A DNA stretch of 64,000 nt from Sphagnum compactum. Its lineage: Eukaryota; Bryophyta; Sphagnopsida; Sphagnales. The notes beneath the pieces were generated by a model. That model was given only the letters and a program-made list of their open reading frames with translations, had not been told where the DNA came from and ran no database searches. The first letter of the stretch is position 1. Every line of letters begins with the position of its first letter. Location: the NCBI GenBank assembly GCA_965153455.1, contig OZ234495.1:16612875-16676874 (forward strand). Reading direction: 5' to 3'. Position numbers and translations under genes: made by a program. Below, piece by piece: positions 23,250 through 36,339 of this stretch.

Positions 23250-26200
23250 AAATAGTTGATAGTTTTGATTTTCCTAAAAGATTAAGAACACCATAAATAA
23301 TTGCTTTGATTTTGCTTCAATTAGCGTTGGGTGTTGTTACTATTATAAGCATAAGCCATAATGAAGCACAAACTAACTGTGGAATTGATACACAATGGTT
23401 TTTGGACTAAGGCACAGGTTTGGGTCAAGATGTAGAATGGAACAAGGGGATGGGAATCAATCGCAACGTTCCAGAGGCAATACCACTTCACCTCCTATCT
23501 TGCGTAGGGTTTCAATTGAAAGGTTAGAAAGACAAAGTCAAATGCCAAGGATAGGGGACATTTAGATTCCTTGTTTGCCTATCTCACCTAATCATTTTAA
23601 TAGATTTGGTATTCCAAGCATTGAAGATTTGTTTTGTGTCAAAGATCAAATCATGAAGCACTTGGATAGTGTAAAAAATGGCAACATAGATGTTGGTGAC
23701 ATCCGGATCAAATTGGATGCCATCAAACAAAAACCAAAAAAAAAAAGGTGCAAAAGTACTATGAAAGGTTGGATAAACTCTTTCAAAAAGGACATATTCA
23801 GGATGCAAAACAAAGTTGTAGATTCTTGGCCAAGTTGAGGCTAGAAACTAGGAAGTTGTGTGTGGTCAGGACATACGCTGACATTAAAGAGGTAGTCATT
23901 GTGGCTACCAAAATTGAATGAGTGTCGAGAGAGCTTAGGGATACACCATATGAACCCATGAAGGAAGAGCAAGATGAGGTGGCATCTGGAGAATCCATTA
24001 TGGATCAACAATTGCATGTATTGAATGAAACACTCATAAATTTCTTTGGAAAGGGACTATGCTAAGGCTAAACTTAATCTAGTGTTTCTTGCCAACAATA
24101 ACAGTGGCCAATTATGCCACTCAGAAGAACATTTGGCCTCAATGTGCCCTAAACTAATTGAGACAAGGCCAAAGTGTGGAGGTGGGCACAAAATTGATAA
24201 TTATGGTTTGAAATGTTCTTTCTATTTTAGTTTAGGGCATATGGAAGATTGATGTTGGAAGAAGACTATAAAGGGACCTACTGCCACCATGAATTTTCTT
24301 GAGGTTTTAATCAATGATGAGGAGGCAACATTGTCAAAACTAAATCAAATATGTGGAGATGACCAACATGTGTTTTCTAGTGTTAGAATTCCAAAAAAGC
24401 AAGTGCTTGTGCCTGCTAATCCTATGGAAGATTAGGAAGAGGGGATTGCAAAGGAAGAACACTAGGAGCCAACATTGGGGTAGAAGCAATAGTGAAGTCC
24501 AACATACTATCTCACTTTATCAAAGGAAAGATTTCTTTGACTCTTATGGAAACTATTTTGATCATCCCAGGAGAATTGGAATACCTGGAAGGATTGGTTA
24601 AGTTAGCAAGAAGAACGAAGGATGTTAAGGTTCACACAAACCAAGTGGTTGTTGTTCATCCAACTCATGCAATTCAAAGAGTTAGTGTCAACAAAGCGCA
24701 TTGTAGCAAGATGTTACATTTGGCAATTGAAATCAATTAGGCATTAATTGAGGGTGTAGTGGATATGAGGGCTTCTATGTTAATTATGGCAGCCAACGTG
24801 GTTAAAGAGCTTGGCATAATGCATCTAGTAGTTGGTCATGACACATACAAGACTACATCTGGGATTGTGACACATGCCCTTGGAAGAATGATTGAACTTC
24901 CAATGTAAGTGGGAGGGATTATTTGCCAAATGGTGTCCTTGGTAGTGGATATAGACAATTATGATTTGCTCTTTGGTTTAGACTTTTTCATAAAGATAGG
25001 AGTGGTAGTAGACATGGAGAAAGGTGTCATACATGTACACAATGGACCAAGGATGCAAGTAGAAGTTTGACTTCTAAACATGGTCAACATGTTGCAGGTG
25101 TTAGAGAAATCTAAGGACAAAGCAAAAGACAAAAGAGAAGAGAAATGGCTAACAAAGGAGATGGAGCAGATGCAGTTCAAAAAACTTGGGCAAACATACT
25201 TTGATTATCTAATCTTGATGGTTCACATGATGAATCCTCCTTTGATGACAATATGATGGAATTTGAAAAAGGTGCAGGTGATGATTCGCAAGGGGTCCTA
25301 CAAGATTTGGAAGGACAAATTAAAGAACTAGCGGACCAAGGGATGGATCAGATTGTTGATGAAAAAACACCAATGCAAATGCTTAATCTGATTTTACAAC
25401 AACAACATCAGAATGTACTAAATGAGCAAATCACTGAGGAAGATGACTATTCAGATTGGATCAAGTGTGTAGCTATAGACGAGGATGCCCAGATGCAATA
25501 GGATGGGTAAAATTGTTGAACCTAAAGTACATTTGTATCATGTTCAAATTGATGATGAGTTGACAACAAAAGGTGGCAGGTGGGATCAAATCAAGGGAAA
25601 ATCAGATTAGATGAATCATTAAATGAAGGATAGATAACACAACTATGGGATTTGCTTGAAGAATACTAGGGAGTCTTCACATGGCACAAAGGAAAACCAA
25701 GGCATTGTTTTGTGGGAGAACACTCCATCAACACTTAGAGCTTGCCTCCTTGTTGAATGATTCTTGGATGATTGTCTTTTTGGGAAGAGATTGAAATAAA
25801 TTAGTAGATACAAGCATTAATGGACTTAGGAAAAATGTGCAAGAGTGCATATGAGTATGCCTGCATAGTAACCTTGCCAATCAAAAAGGATGGCAATTGA
25901 ATGTTTTGTGGGGAGTATTGACCACTAAATTTCTAGACTAGACAAGATTCTTTTCCTATGCCTTTGAATGAGGATGTTCTAAGTCAATTGGGGAACTCCT
26001 AGTGGTTTTCTGCATTGGATTTGCAATTAGGTTTTAGGCAGATACCAATGGCACCTAAAGATGTAAAAATAACCGATGCAATCATTAAATCAAGTTTGTA
26101 TGAATGGAATGTGATGTCGTTAAGTCTAAAGAACACCACTAGTACATTTTCACAGACTATGGTGAATATATACAAGGATTGGACCAATCAATTCTTAAAG

Positions 26201-28620
26201 GTGTTTGTTGATGATGTCAACATACACAATAAGATTTGGTTTGAACACCTACAACACATTCGGCTTGTGCTTCAAAAGTTGGCAAAAGTCAACTTCAAAT
26301 TAAATCTTGGCAAATGTTGTTTTGGTTCAAAAAACATCACCCTTTTGGGACATGTAGTCAACTGCAACAGATTTCAGCCTGATCTTAAGAAGATAACAAC
26401 AGTTGTAGAATTTCTTCAACCCAAGATAACAACTAATGTTATTTAACATTCTTGAGTTTGATTAGATATTATAGGAGGTTCACTGTTGGATATGCAAAGA
26501 TTGCTAAGCCTCTTTTTGCCCTAACCAAGAAAGAATTCAAGTTTGTTTGGACACCAATATGCTAGGTAATGTTTGTTACATTGAAAAGAAAATTGGTGGA
26601 AACACCAATATTGGTCAGACCTAATTTCATCAAGACCTTCATCTAAGATGTTGAGTAATCAATAAAATGTGTGGGAACTATATTGTCATAGAAACCTAGA
26701 AAACAAGAATAGGATTACCTATGCTAGTACGGGCGTATTTTCTGTATAATGTCATTTCCACCCTATGGAAGGGGAGTGTCATGACTTAATCTAGGGCATA
26801 ATGCATTTTAAATAGTATCTACACCAAACACCATTCTTGCTACGAACAGATCATAAGCCACTGGAGTGGTTGGCCACTATCTTAGACATTTATGGACGGA
26901 GAGGATGTTGGATTGCTATGCTACAAGATTTCTGGTTTAAGATTATTCATTGTGCTGATAGTAAGCACCTGAACGTGGATGCATTGAACATGAATCCTAT
27001 AAATCTTTCAAAGGAGGATGAAGACTTTGGATGTGATGCAATGGAACAAGAAGACAAACTTGGAAATACATCATTACCTCTAGACAACAATTGCACGAAT
27101 GAAGTTGTTGTAAACCTATTTACTCTTCAATTCATTAACCAGGAAGCTACTGATACTAAGGGACAACAAATGGAAGGTGGCACGGATGAACAAAATGTGG
27201 ACACTGTGTCAGAAGAAGAACTGCATCCAATGGAACTTAAAGACTACCATAGTATGGTCATTAAGGCACAGAATATGGCGGATTAGGTTAAATTAAGATA
27301 GAAAGGCAAATGTATTGAAGTTGTTGAGTTGTGCGAAGATGAACAACTAAAACAAATGGACATATGGGAAGGTGGCAATGGTTTTACTCATTGGAGGACA
27401 TCTGGAAACTGTTGTTTATGATGCTGCCAACACTAACAAGGCTAAGAAGTGAACAATGAAATATCATTGGTCTGAGGACACTCTATTTGTTTAGTATCTA
27501 GTTGTGCATAAACCATAAGATAGGAAGATGTTGATGAAAAGTTCATGGAGAAATTGGAAATTTTGGTGAAATGAAAACACTAGCTGAAATAAAAGATTTT
27601 TTAGCATGATAGATTTGAGTTTTTCAATACCTTTGTCAAGACTTGTGAGAAATGTTAGATGGCTAGGCAATGTGGAAACATGAGGTTTGGTATTGAAGAG
27701 ATGAAAAGTATTCTAATTTGTGATTTATTTTATCGAGTTGCTCGTAACATTGAACTAGACCATTACCTGAAACTTCTTATGGTAATAAATATGTGCTTGT
27801 AGCCATTGACCATTATTCCAAATGGTGTGAAGTTCGACCTGTCAAGGAGCATCTTGCATTAACCATTGTAAAATTCTTGGAAAACGAAATGATCTACAAA
27901 TATGGGGTGCCTAAGTACATTATAATAGATAATGGGACTAAATGGATGAAGGAATTTGTTGAAACATGTTAGAATTATGACATTACCCATCAATTCACTA
28001 CACCTATTTAACCTCAATGCAACAGCATGGTTGAGCGCCTAATCAAAACCATTAAACAAGGTTTGATGATCACGATTGTTACAAACATATAGAATTGGGA
28101 CTTACTATTACCTAGGATACTTTTTGGGTATCGATGTGGCATACAAGCCAACACCAAATATTCACATTTTATGGTGTTCACAGGGCATACACCCAAACTA
28201 ACCATTGATAATAGTTTCCAATAGGCTTTGTGATGTTTTTGATGAGTTTGTAGGTCTAGAAGTGATGGCAGAATAGATGGTTTAGAAGATACAACTTATT
28301 GCTAAGGTGCATAAATCCTTACTTGAGAATGTGGACCATGCTTAAAAGAAACAAAGGAAGACACATGCAGCTCATTAGGGATTGTAAACCTTTAATGGCT
28401 TTGAGTAGACAACACAATCAAGATGCATAGGCATGGCAAGAAAAAAATTGTGATGTGTAACTGGAAGGACCTTACGTATTTGTTGACTACAAAGATGGGA
28501 AGGGTCATCAAGTGAAAGATCATGGCAATGGGATCTACATTGTCAAGGATTTTAAAGAGTAGCACTAGGAGCTTGCAAGAAGGGATATGCAGCTATACCA
28601 CTATACTAACTAATGGATTT
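23250..28620 (+). pseudogene. Decayed Ty3/Gypsy gag-pol
   Basis: Segments recognised in order follow. The gag zinc-knuckle region lies at 24105-24265 (CHSEEHLASMCPK, CGGGHKIDN, LKCSF..LGHMED). The protease lies at 24740-25070, where the catalytic DTG/DSG site reads DMRAS (about 24762-24776), followed by MAANVVKELGIMHL and LLFGLDFFIKIG. The reverse transcriptase lies at 25930-26445, with ALDLQLGFRQIPMAP and the catalytic box VFVDDV (near 26200). The RNase H tail lies at 26837-27000 (LRTDHKPLEWL, DSKHLNVDAL). The integrase lies at about 27600-28220, with VAIDHYSKW, IIIDNGT and MVERLIKTIK giving the D, D and E positions. At least a dozen in-frame stops and several frameshifts separate them. It is not functional. 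Confidence 0.85.
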
Positions 28621-28935
28621 ATGAGGACATAGATTTTTTGGAAGGAGTGGCGACACATGTAACGCAAAAACAATGCCAAGAATTTCAATGTTGGATGAGG
28701 AGGGATGGAAAGTAAAAACCCTAATGCTTACTAGATGATAGGCAAAAGGTGACAAGTTAGAGGATAATTAGGTATCATGAAGAGTTATGGACGCCAAAAG
28801 TCCATTTGTTGTTGTTTATGTTTATGTTTGGTTGGTTTTTGTTTGTTACAGGTTATGTGTGCTTGATTTTTGCGATTCAATGTAACGGCATTGATGAGTT
28901 GGGTTGGGTGATGGAGTGGTTTCCAAGCTTATATG

Positions 28936-29209
28936 GGGTCCAAATTCTTTAAGGTGTACCAAAATCTTATCATAGTGTCACCTTTTTCTATCTTTTTTAC
29001 CTAATCCTTTTTTACCATGTAAAAACACATTTATAGATGATTATGATGGAATCTATAATTGTAATGATCTAAAATATAGTCCTTCTAAAAAATTTAACAA
29101 ATTTTGATTCATTATTTTTTATAGGGATCAAAATATAAGGTTAAAAAGGACTGCAATAAGGACTAGGACTTTTTCGTCCTATGTGGTACACCTTAAAAGA
29201 TTTTCACCC
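28936..29209. mobile_element. 274-bp MITE, copy 1 (nested, 4-bp target duplication TATG)
   Basis: The element starts GGGTCCAAATTCTTTAAGGT and its inverted other end reads GGGTGAAAATCTTTTAAGGT; both continue GTACC. TATG stands immediately on both sides (28932-28935 and 29210-29213). A second copy of exactly 274 bp lies at 61078-61351. It is non-coding. It sits inside the Ty3 element, so it inserted later than that element. Confidence 0.75.
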
Positions 29210-29529
29210 TATGGTAATTGCTCTCGGATACGGTTAATGCTTATCATGATGCTCGGAGATGGTTGGTGGGTGGGATCTTGATGGCATGGATGATGGAGGT
29301 GTTTGAGGCCTATATAAGTTGGAAGTCTCCAATGGACAAGGCAGATAGAAGCAAGGAAGTTAATTGCTGCTTCTTTTCTAGATGTTTTGAGTGTGTGTTT
29401 TCTTAATATCTTGAGATAGCTCTGTGAACAATTGGGGAAGAATGCCCCACTATTGGTCTTCAAATTTCTTCCCCGGAGCAAGCATTTCATTTTGCCATGT
29501 GCTTTAGTCAAGGAGTAGAAGACGTATTA

Positions 29530-30058
29530 TGTTTTAAGGACTAGTACAAGGGAAATGACAAATGTGTCTAGAGATCTTATTGCAATCAATGTGGCATGTT
29601 TGATATGTTGTGTGCATTAGGAAACTGGAAAGGATTGTCTGATGAGCTGTGCATGTGTGAAAGAGAGTACCTATATTGTTATAAGCGCTATGGGGAATGA
29701 GGTTTTGAAAGCATTATTGGGCTTTATGGAGCGAAACTATTGAATTGTTTTGTGCCTCATTGTTTTCTATCCAACTTCCAGGGGAGAAATCTGGGAAACT
29801 GAAATCAAATGGAGTTGGGGTTTTGTTGTTGAGCAGCCACATTCATGACCAGTTAGCTCCTGCAAGAAGATCAAGAGTGATTTGTGATCCCTTGAGGTCC
29901 AGAGTCTTATGTAGTAATGTTAGGGTCTATAAGGTAGAAGGCTTAGTGATTCAGGAATGCTATGGACTTTCTGCCATCGTGAACAGATATGTTGTCCCTC
30001 TGTTAGAACACATTGCTTCTATAAAAGATTATATAACTAGAACACCCTTCCCTTTTTT
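29530..30058 (+). repeat. 3' LTR (homology block)
   Basis: Homologous to 21762-22283 plus the short tail at 23098-23105, giving equal lengths (529 and 530 bp) once the foldback is removed. A TATA-like CTATATAAG at about 29309-29317 and TGTAACGGC at about 28882 hint that the original U3 began further upstream and that the 5' copy lost it, so the 5' edge here is uncertain. Confidence 0.7.
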
Positions 30059-30491
30059 GGTGACACTACTATACTCTACAATGAATCTAAACACAATATC
30101 CTTGCCTTGGTAGGCAAGGCCAACAAACACTGATCTTCATATTATGAATATGGTGGCTTTAATTGATTACAAATCAATATTCATTTTAAGCTATCACCAA
30201 AATTGAAAACACATTATTATTGCTACTATTACAATCAGTGAGTGCTGAATGAAAATATGTACCACCAAATTGAGACTGTGACCCCAAAAAAAAACACAAA
30301 GTGCTTGTTTTTGTGTAGGTTTTATGTACTCTAATGCACCCATGGCAGGTACAGAGCTACCTCAAAGTCTTTAGGATAGAAAACCTTCTGTGTGGTCTCA
30401 AAAAATAAAAGCGGTGTACTTGTAATAATCTGGCCCAGCTTAAGTGGGTCGTTGTTGATCAATTTTAAATAACCAGCTTGCACCATAATAA

Positions 30492-31459
30492 AGGTCCAGC
30501 CACACCCACATTTAGTTATCATATTTAATTATAACCTTAACACCAAGTCAAAATGTGGTATGTTAAAAACCCTCAACAATAATTTATCACTGTTATGATT
30601 CAGCCACACATGATAACTACATGATAACTGCCATGATCATATTTCTTAAAAATCAAAATGGACCATCCTTTGTGGCCACAGTGTGACTAAGTGGTAAGTT
30701 TTGTTGTGACAAAGTTTTTTGCTACCCTGACCTACCTGTGACTCTCCATCTTCACGGATTGATCCTCCCTGTCATTTTAACCTTTCCTTGATATATATTC
30801 TCTGGTGCTAGTCTATCTGCTTCATGCTCATTTCTAGTAGTTTTTAGTGCTCTTCTTCTTGTCACTTTGCTGATCTCTCTTGATTGGTGTTCATTTACAA
30901 CAATTTTCAATGTTCTTCATTCTTTACAAAGCAATGCAAAATCAAGAAAGCAGAGGAGAACATTTTTATGTGGATGGTCAATCTCTTCACCTCCAACATC
31001 GGCTTCCATAGCTGATTGTTGCACATGATTGCTCAGGATTTGTAAAGAAAATAGAGTGGCAAAGTAGAATGCCAATGTCGTGTGAAGTGGCGTGCGGACA
31101 ACATGAGGTTGGTGGGCAACAGGTAAATTTTTCCAATAAAAAAAAGGCTGGTGGGCAGGGGTCTGAAAGTCGCCATGGCGCCATTGCTACCTAACACAAA
31201 CTTAACTGGCCATTTTTTAACCATATAGCTAACACCAAAATAACACTAGACTTTGTTCACATTTTTTTGAAAAAATAACAAAATATTTAACACTTCATGT
31301 TATATAACATTGCTATTAACACTAACTTAACACTTGGTGCTAAACCTACTGCCACATAGGATTTGGTGTTATCTAACATTTCAAGTGTGGCCTCAACACC
31401 AAATTTATCAATTCTAACTTTATTTTAACGTTGAGATAACTGTAGGTGTGGCTGGACCT
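30492..31459. mobile_element. PIF/Harbinger-like element, 968 bp, TAA target duplication
   Basis: The left end AGGTCCAGCCACACCCACA and the inverted right end AGGTCCAGCCACACCTACA are nearly identical terminal repeats. TAA flanks both sides (30489-30491 and 31460-31462), the target preference of PIF/Harbinger and Tourist-type elements. Subterminal CTTAACACCAA / TTGGTGTTGA motifs recur inside. No transposase domain was seen, so it is probably non-autonomous. It ends about 280 bp past the stop codon of desaturase gene A. Confidence 0.75.
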
Positions 31460-31742
31460 TAAGAGATCTAAACATCAGGTTGCCTTTCCAAACAAGTGTA
31501 ATGTAATGCAAGACAATGATGGCTGAGTACTTTATTAATAAGTACAGTGTTCACAAGATTTTTTTTGACTCAAATGGTACAAATCTAGAGTGACTACCGG
31601 AAAGTCATGAGCACTGCAAATGACAGATAGATGACTTCATATCCAGAGAATCATTGGTGGCCAAATAAGAGCAGTTTTTTCATATTGCTGAGTCTAATTG
31701 AATAATAGTAAAGGGCCACAGAAATATGCTAGTCTTGAAGGT

Positions 31743-34700
31743 CTAGTTGTTGAAGAAGTTTGAGCTAAAATTAGGATCAGATTGATAATAAACCACATCA
31801 CCCTCATCTGAAACAAAATGATCTTCTTTCAAACTCCTAATGAGAGAGTCTAAGAGGTGGACAGGGATAGGACCTGACTTTTTGGGGTCCCTGTAATATT
31901 CACCCATTATGGGCTTAATTGATTCTGTCTGCAGCCACACAAATAATTTGTGTCAGTAAATTGTCACTAGAGATTAGATATAATCACCACAACTCTCATT
32001 GTGTATTCAAATAGTGCACAGCTGGTGATCAACTGCTTATGGCACCAGCCACAGCAGCAATTCATGCCATCTATGCAATTATCTTCATTAGAGAGCAACA
32101 CAATGGTGCATCATTGTTCAAAGTCTACTATTTAGGAGCCACATGGAAAAAAGAATTAGTTAAGGAAATACCGCTTCTACAAGATTGTAGTGAGGAATTT
32201 GAGGGAAAAGATGATGAACAACATGTGTCCCAATATCGTGGTGGATATTGTTGAACCATCCATAATCCCTGTCAATAGTAGACAAGCCGCCTTGCATATA
32301 ATTCCATTCCTGGCAAAAAAGAACATCAAGTTCAGAAGAGATCTCTTCCCTCCATTAGCTAACCTAAATACCCAGGTACCAAATTGAGCTGTTTCAGCTA
32401 AATCTGGGATGTATCTGAAGGGCTCAAATTGTTTGAAAAAGAAGATATCATGCATTAGCCACATACAAAACCTGATGTAAGAATTTCACAAAAGAAATGA
32501 AGAGAAAATACGTACCGCACCACGATACCAAGGGACTTTTTTGTCATAGCCATGGTGGTGCAAGTAGGTCACAGCATCGAGCCAGACCACATTCACCTGT
32601 GAATATAAACATGAGAGAAATGTAAGACACTAGTATTCATAAACCACAGTGTCTCACATCTCAAAGAAGGCAGCCCATGCAGCCTTGATCATGTACATGG
32701 GAAACCTAAGCATGAATTCAAAAGATGTCTTTCAAAATCAAGTGTTCTTGAAGCACATCAGTGTCCAGACTTTTACTACTGTTGAGGGGGTACAATCACA
32801 AGAAAAAGGGCATAAGGCCAAGTCGACAACTGGTTGAGGCCACACATAAGAGGCTATGGTTCATCATGGGGCTTCATCAGTATACCTGCTGAGTCTATTG
32901 TTCACCTTCCAGTCACTGAAAGATAATTGCTAAGCCTCTCCAGTGGCAGCTTGCAGATTTATCACAACAATATCACAAAATGGTCTTGCCCTGTCAAGTA
33001 ACACCCTATCCTACTCTTGGCCTGCTTATAGAAAAGTTCTGATATTTACCAAATATGGCACAACATACAGTTTGAGCATCCACATGGGGCCAACTGCAAA
33101 GGTGAGAGCCACTAGAGTTGCCACCATAGCAGTCCAGCATGCTGTTGAAGTTCTCACATCATTTCCTTCATTTGGCATGAATAAATCACTTTTTGGGTCA
33201 AAATGTGTGCCTGTCTTACCAGGACTCCTTGTCCACTGCACAGCACCAATACCCCAACAGCACAGCAGACACATCTGTCACAGTCTGAGGTAGAGACACA
33301 TACTACCTAATAAGCACATAAACAGATTGGAAAAGATGGAATGACTCTAATCTTCAAATGATGCCCTGAACACAAGCATACTGTTCCCCAAAAACAGATT
33401 TGAGTAAGGGCAATTAGGGCCATCAGGTCAAAGGTGGCAGATGCTATAAATAAATGATTTCTCAAGAGAAGAACCAAGAGAAGAAGAGAACAAACCAGGT
33501 AAATGGGAAATGTGAACATGGACCAGGGAAATGATAAGCGCCCTGTCTTTGCCCGAAAGTCCAAGCCTCTATAGATGCTCTCTGGAATCTATCATTGCAT
33601 CAATGACAAAACCAAGTCAATTTCTCCACATGGGTCAAGCTAAATGAACAATTAACCTATTCCTCTTTCACTCTTCACAGCATCAGCAACTCTAGCTGAG
33701 ATAGATTAGTTCAGGTTGGGTAGGCTGGGTAGGGTAGTCTTACTGGGTGCCAAGACTCATCATTATCCACATGGCCATGATTTTGGTGGTGGGTACGATG
33801 GCTGATGCGCCTTTATCCAAAAGAGAGACACCCAGCACATCACATAGTCAGAAAGACTCAACAAAGCAAAAAGAGGTATAAATTCTGTGGAAGAAATATC
33901 ACATGTGAAGCCACAAAATTCACAAGTTCTGCAAAAGGTTATCATTCCAGCTAATTCCATCATTTCTAACTTAGCTACAAAACTATTGACCTACATGGGG
34001 ACAGGGTCTCAAAAAAGTGGCTAATACCAAGACTAGTCTACTTTTCTTCTTCCTTCAAATCCTTTCTGACCCCCATGTCTCCATCAAGCACAACCTGATC
34101 TCAATGGACTGCAATGTCTTACCTGAACAGCCACAAAAGAGCATGTTCAACAGTTTAAAGAGAATTGCTTATAACAATTCCAAGAGACTTATCTTTGGCA
34201 TAGGCCAGTCCAAAGCACTAACAAGACACTAGCCTATCCAATATAACCATCAAAAATCCTCATCTCTGCTAAACTAGAGTTTGCACCTTTCTGCAAATCA
34301 AAATTAGGCCACATGCATCCTATCTTCTAAAATATTGTGAAACAAATAGATGAAGTTGCAACTTTGAGAAGTAAACTAGTTCAATGATCTGCTACAGTTT
34401 CTAATGGTAGGTACCCAATATTCAGCACATACTAAACCATCCAATTTAGCCTATGTGTCCAATGGACAATGATGTCAGGCATATCAAACTCTAATACAGT
34501 GAATAGGCAACAAAGGAGGGAAAGATGAATATATTCTCACCAGCCATTGTAAGGAACCAAAATAGTTGAGTGTGTCAAGTGGCCAATAAGATTATTCAGC
34601 CTCTTGTTATTGGAGAAGCTTCCATGGCCACTGCACAACCAAACAAACAAAAAGAATTCAGTAAATAACATAGCAGCAAATCAGCATAATTATTCCAGTA

Positions 34701-35948
34701 GCCTCAGATGGTGCACCCTTGTTATTAAGAAGCTTGATGACCAAAGCACAACGACACAGGATGATTCAAAAAGCCATGACAAAATTGTTTGGGAAGATTG
34801 TAACACATCACAAGGATGTCTTTGCTTCCAAAATTGAAAGTCAGGTAAACTTTCCAGAGTGTACGATTCACTGATATACATACACATGAAACAGGTGCCA
34901 ATTTCTGAGTCAGGGTATGTGATTTTGTAGAGACTTCAAGTGTCACATGCAGATTACTGTGTTTCTTCAAGTGTCACATGAGGATTACCCTGTTTCTTCA
35001 AGTGTCACATGTAGGATTACTCTGTTTCTGTCAATTAGTTTTGTTTCCGAATTCTGTAACAGACCTAATACAAGGAGGATGCCAAACGCAGCACGGATGG
35101 CTTACTAAGGAAGCGACTGAGAAGATAGAGAGGTCCAAGAAGGACGGAGAGTGAAGCGGCAGAGGGACAAGCGTGAACAGCGTACGCAGATTAAACACGG
35201 GGATCAACCACGTGACCACCTGCAAAGACGACTGAGGAACCAATTGTATGCAAGTGAAAGATGCCGATCAAAAGAAAGTCTTGCAGGAGGCGCAGGGTGG
35301 CGGGCAAGAGAATTAGTACCAGTCATGTCCAAGTACAAAGAGGGCCCAGAACATTGTGCCTTGCGCGAGCCAGTACAAGGGCCACACAAACCAAGTGTTA
35401 AGGTAAGCGGCTCCGGCTGCCAATCCGAACACAATTGCCACATCTCTGGCTAGAAAGCTCATCGACTTCCACGTATTCTTCTCCCAGCAATGTTTGGGAA
35501 TGGCAGCCCGAATGTCCGCCAATGTGAATGGCGGACGTGCCGACGGATCGAAGTCTTTTTCTCGTCCCTTTCCTGCTCCTCCTTCCGCCAACGATTCCAA
35601 ATTCCTGTCTCCTAACCCCCAACCTCCTTCCGCTGAATCGGGTTCCGCCGGCAGACTTACAGGCCGGGTCGGCACCGCCACCATGGCCACCACACTACTC
35701 TTCTTGCAACTTCTCCTGCTTCTTGGATCCATACCGATTCCAACAAGCCCCCCTTGCTGAAGATTGGCAAGAGTGGCAAGCGAGAGCATGGAATTACTAC
35801 ACTTCCTGCTCCTAACTACCTGCAAATTGACACAAGTCTTCTTCTGTTGTTGCAGATCTGCATTTTGCACAGGTGAAGCAGCTGGTGTACCGATCGCAGA
35901 CGCCGACGCCACTCCTACCATCATTCTGGAGAGCGTGGCCGCCGCCAT
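31743..35948 (-). CDS. FAD7-like: Plastid omega-3 fatty acid desaturase, gene A
   Basis: Predicted to convert dienoic to trienoic fatty acids (18:2 to 18:3, 16:2 to 16:3) on plastid membrane lipids. Eight exons, minus strand: 35948-35320, 34630-34541, 33810-33744, 33588-33496, 33235-33050, 32596-32516, 32309-32172, 31928-31743. All junctions are GT-AG, the total is 1470 nt and the product is 489 aa. Start chosen at [10 protein letters not shown], in a good GCC-ATG-G context; an in-frame ATG 65 codons upstream is less likely. A Ser/Ala/basic N-terminus of about 100 residues suggests a plastid transit peptide. Conserved [10 protein letters not shown] follows. The three di-iron His boxes are HDCGH (208-212), HRTHH (244-248) and HVVHH (411-415). 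There is no C-terminal KKxx ER signal. Odd points are PYNGW instead of PYHGW (Asn238), PYL for PYW (Leu355) and MQGG for LRGG (Gln388). It lies head to head with paralogue gene B. Confidence 0.93.
34934..35026. repeat. 31-bp tandem repeat, three copies, in intron 1 of gene A
   Basis: CTTCAAGTGTCACATG followed by AGGATTAC(T/C)CTGTTT starts at 34934, 34965 and 34996. It is intronic with respect to desaturase gene A. Confidence 0.8.
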
Positions 35949-36112
35949 GGCTCCAACCTCCTTCAGCGACGCTCGGCCGAGAGAGCTCAACACAACACAG
36001 AAAGAGAGCTCGCTCGCCCGGCCTTGCAGAGGCAGCGCCGCAACGAAGACGAAGAACAAGAAGCGAGAATCACAACAGGAATCACAATAGATGAAACGGA
36101 CCTGCCTGGGGC

Positions 36113-36121
36113 GTTTATTAA
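36113..36121 (-). promoter_or_regulatory. Possible TATA-like element of desaturase gene A
   Basis: On the minus strand, ATTAATAAACG lies about 165 bp upstream of the chosen ATG and is followed by a pyrimidine- and CpG-rich leader. The match is weak and the transcription start is not known. Confidence 0.25.
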
Positions 36122-36339
36122 TGGCCACTTTGCCCGTGTACAACGGAGGCTACTGGTGGTACGAAATTGGAAACTGTTCAGGTCCGCGCCCGCCTCGTTC
36201 CGGATGGACGGTCGAGGAGTCCCAAGTAGGCCGTCCAAGAGACCGTCCCTGAACGGTGTGGTGGCGTCAAATTTTCGCACGTTTGGCTTGTTGGAACTTA
36301 TGGCGGCTTCAGAATAAAATTTCTCGGTTTCACTTTTTA

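Larger units (their letters stand above)
21762..30058 (+). mobile_element. Degenerate Ty3/Gypsy LTR retrotransposon with nested insertions
   Basis: Two homologous LTR blocks (21762-22283 and 29530-30058) bracket a primer binding site (23106-23117) and a decayed gag-pol read in the order zinc knuckle, protease, reverse transcriptase, RNase H, integrase. That order (integrase after RNase H) places it in Ty3/Gypsy. The element is full of stops and frameshifts. It carries a foldback element inside the 5' LTR and a 274-bp MITE before the 3' LTR homology block. No matching target-site duplication was seen at the proposed ends, so the outer limits are approximate. Confidence 0.85.

Noticed and set aside
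23575-27286. Separate small genes from the open frames in this interval
   Set aside because: They are fragments of one decayed Ty3/Gypsy gag-pol, in the right domain order between two LTR blocks.
35313-35322. Same apparent truncation (GHDWY) in gene A
   Set aside because: It is also a phase-2 splice donor; exon 2 at 34630 restores HDCGH.
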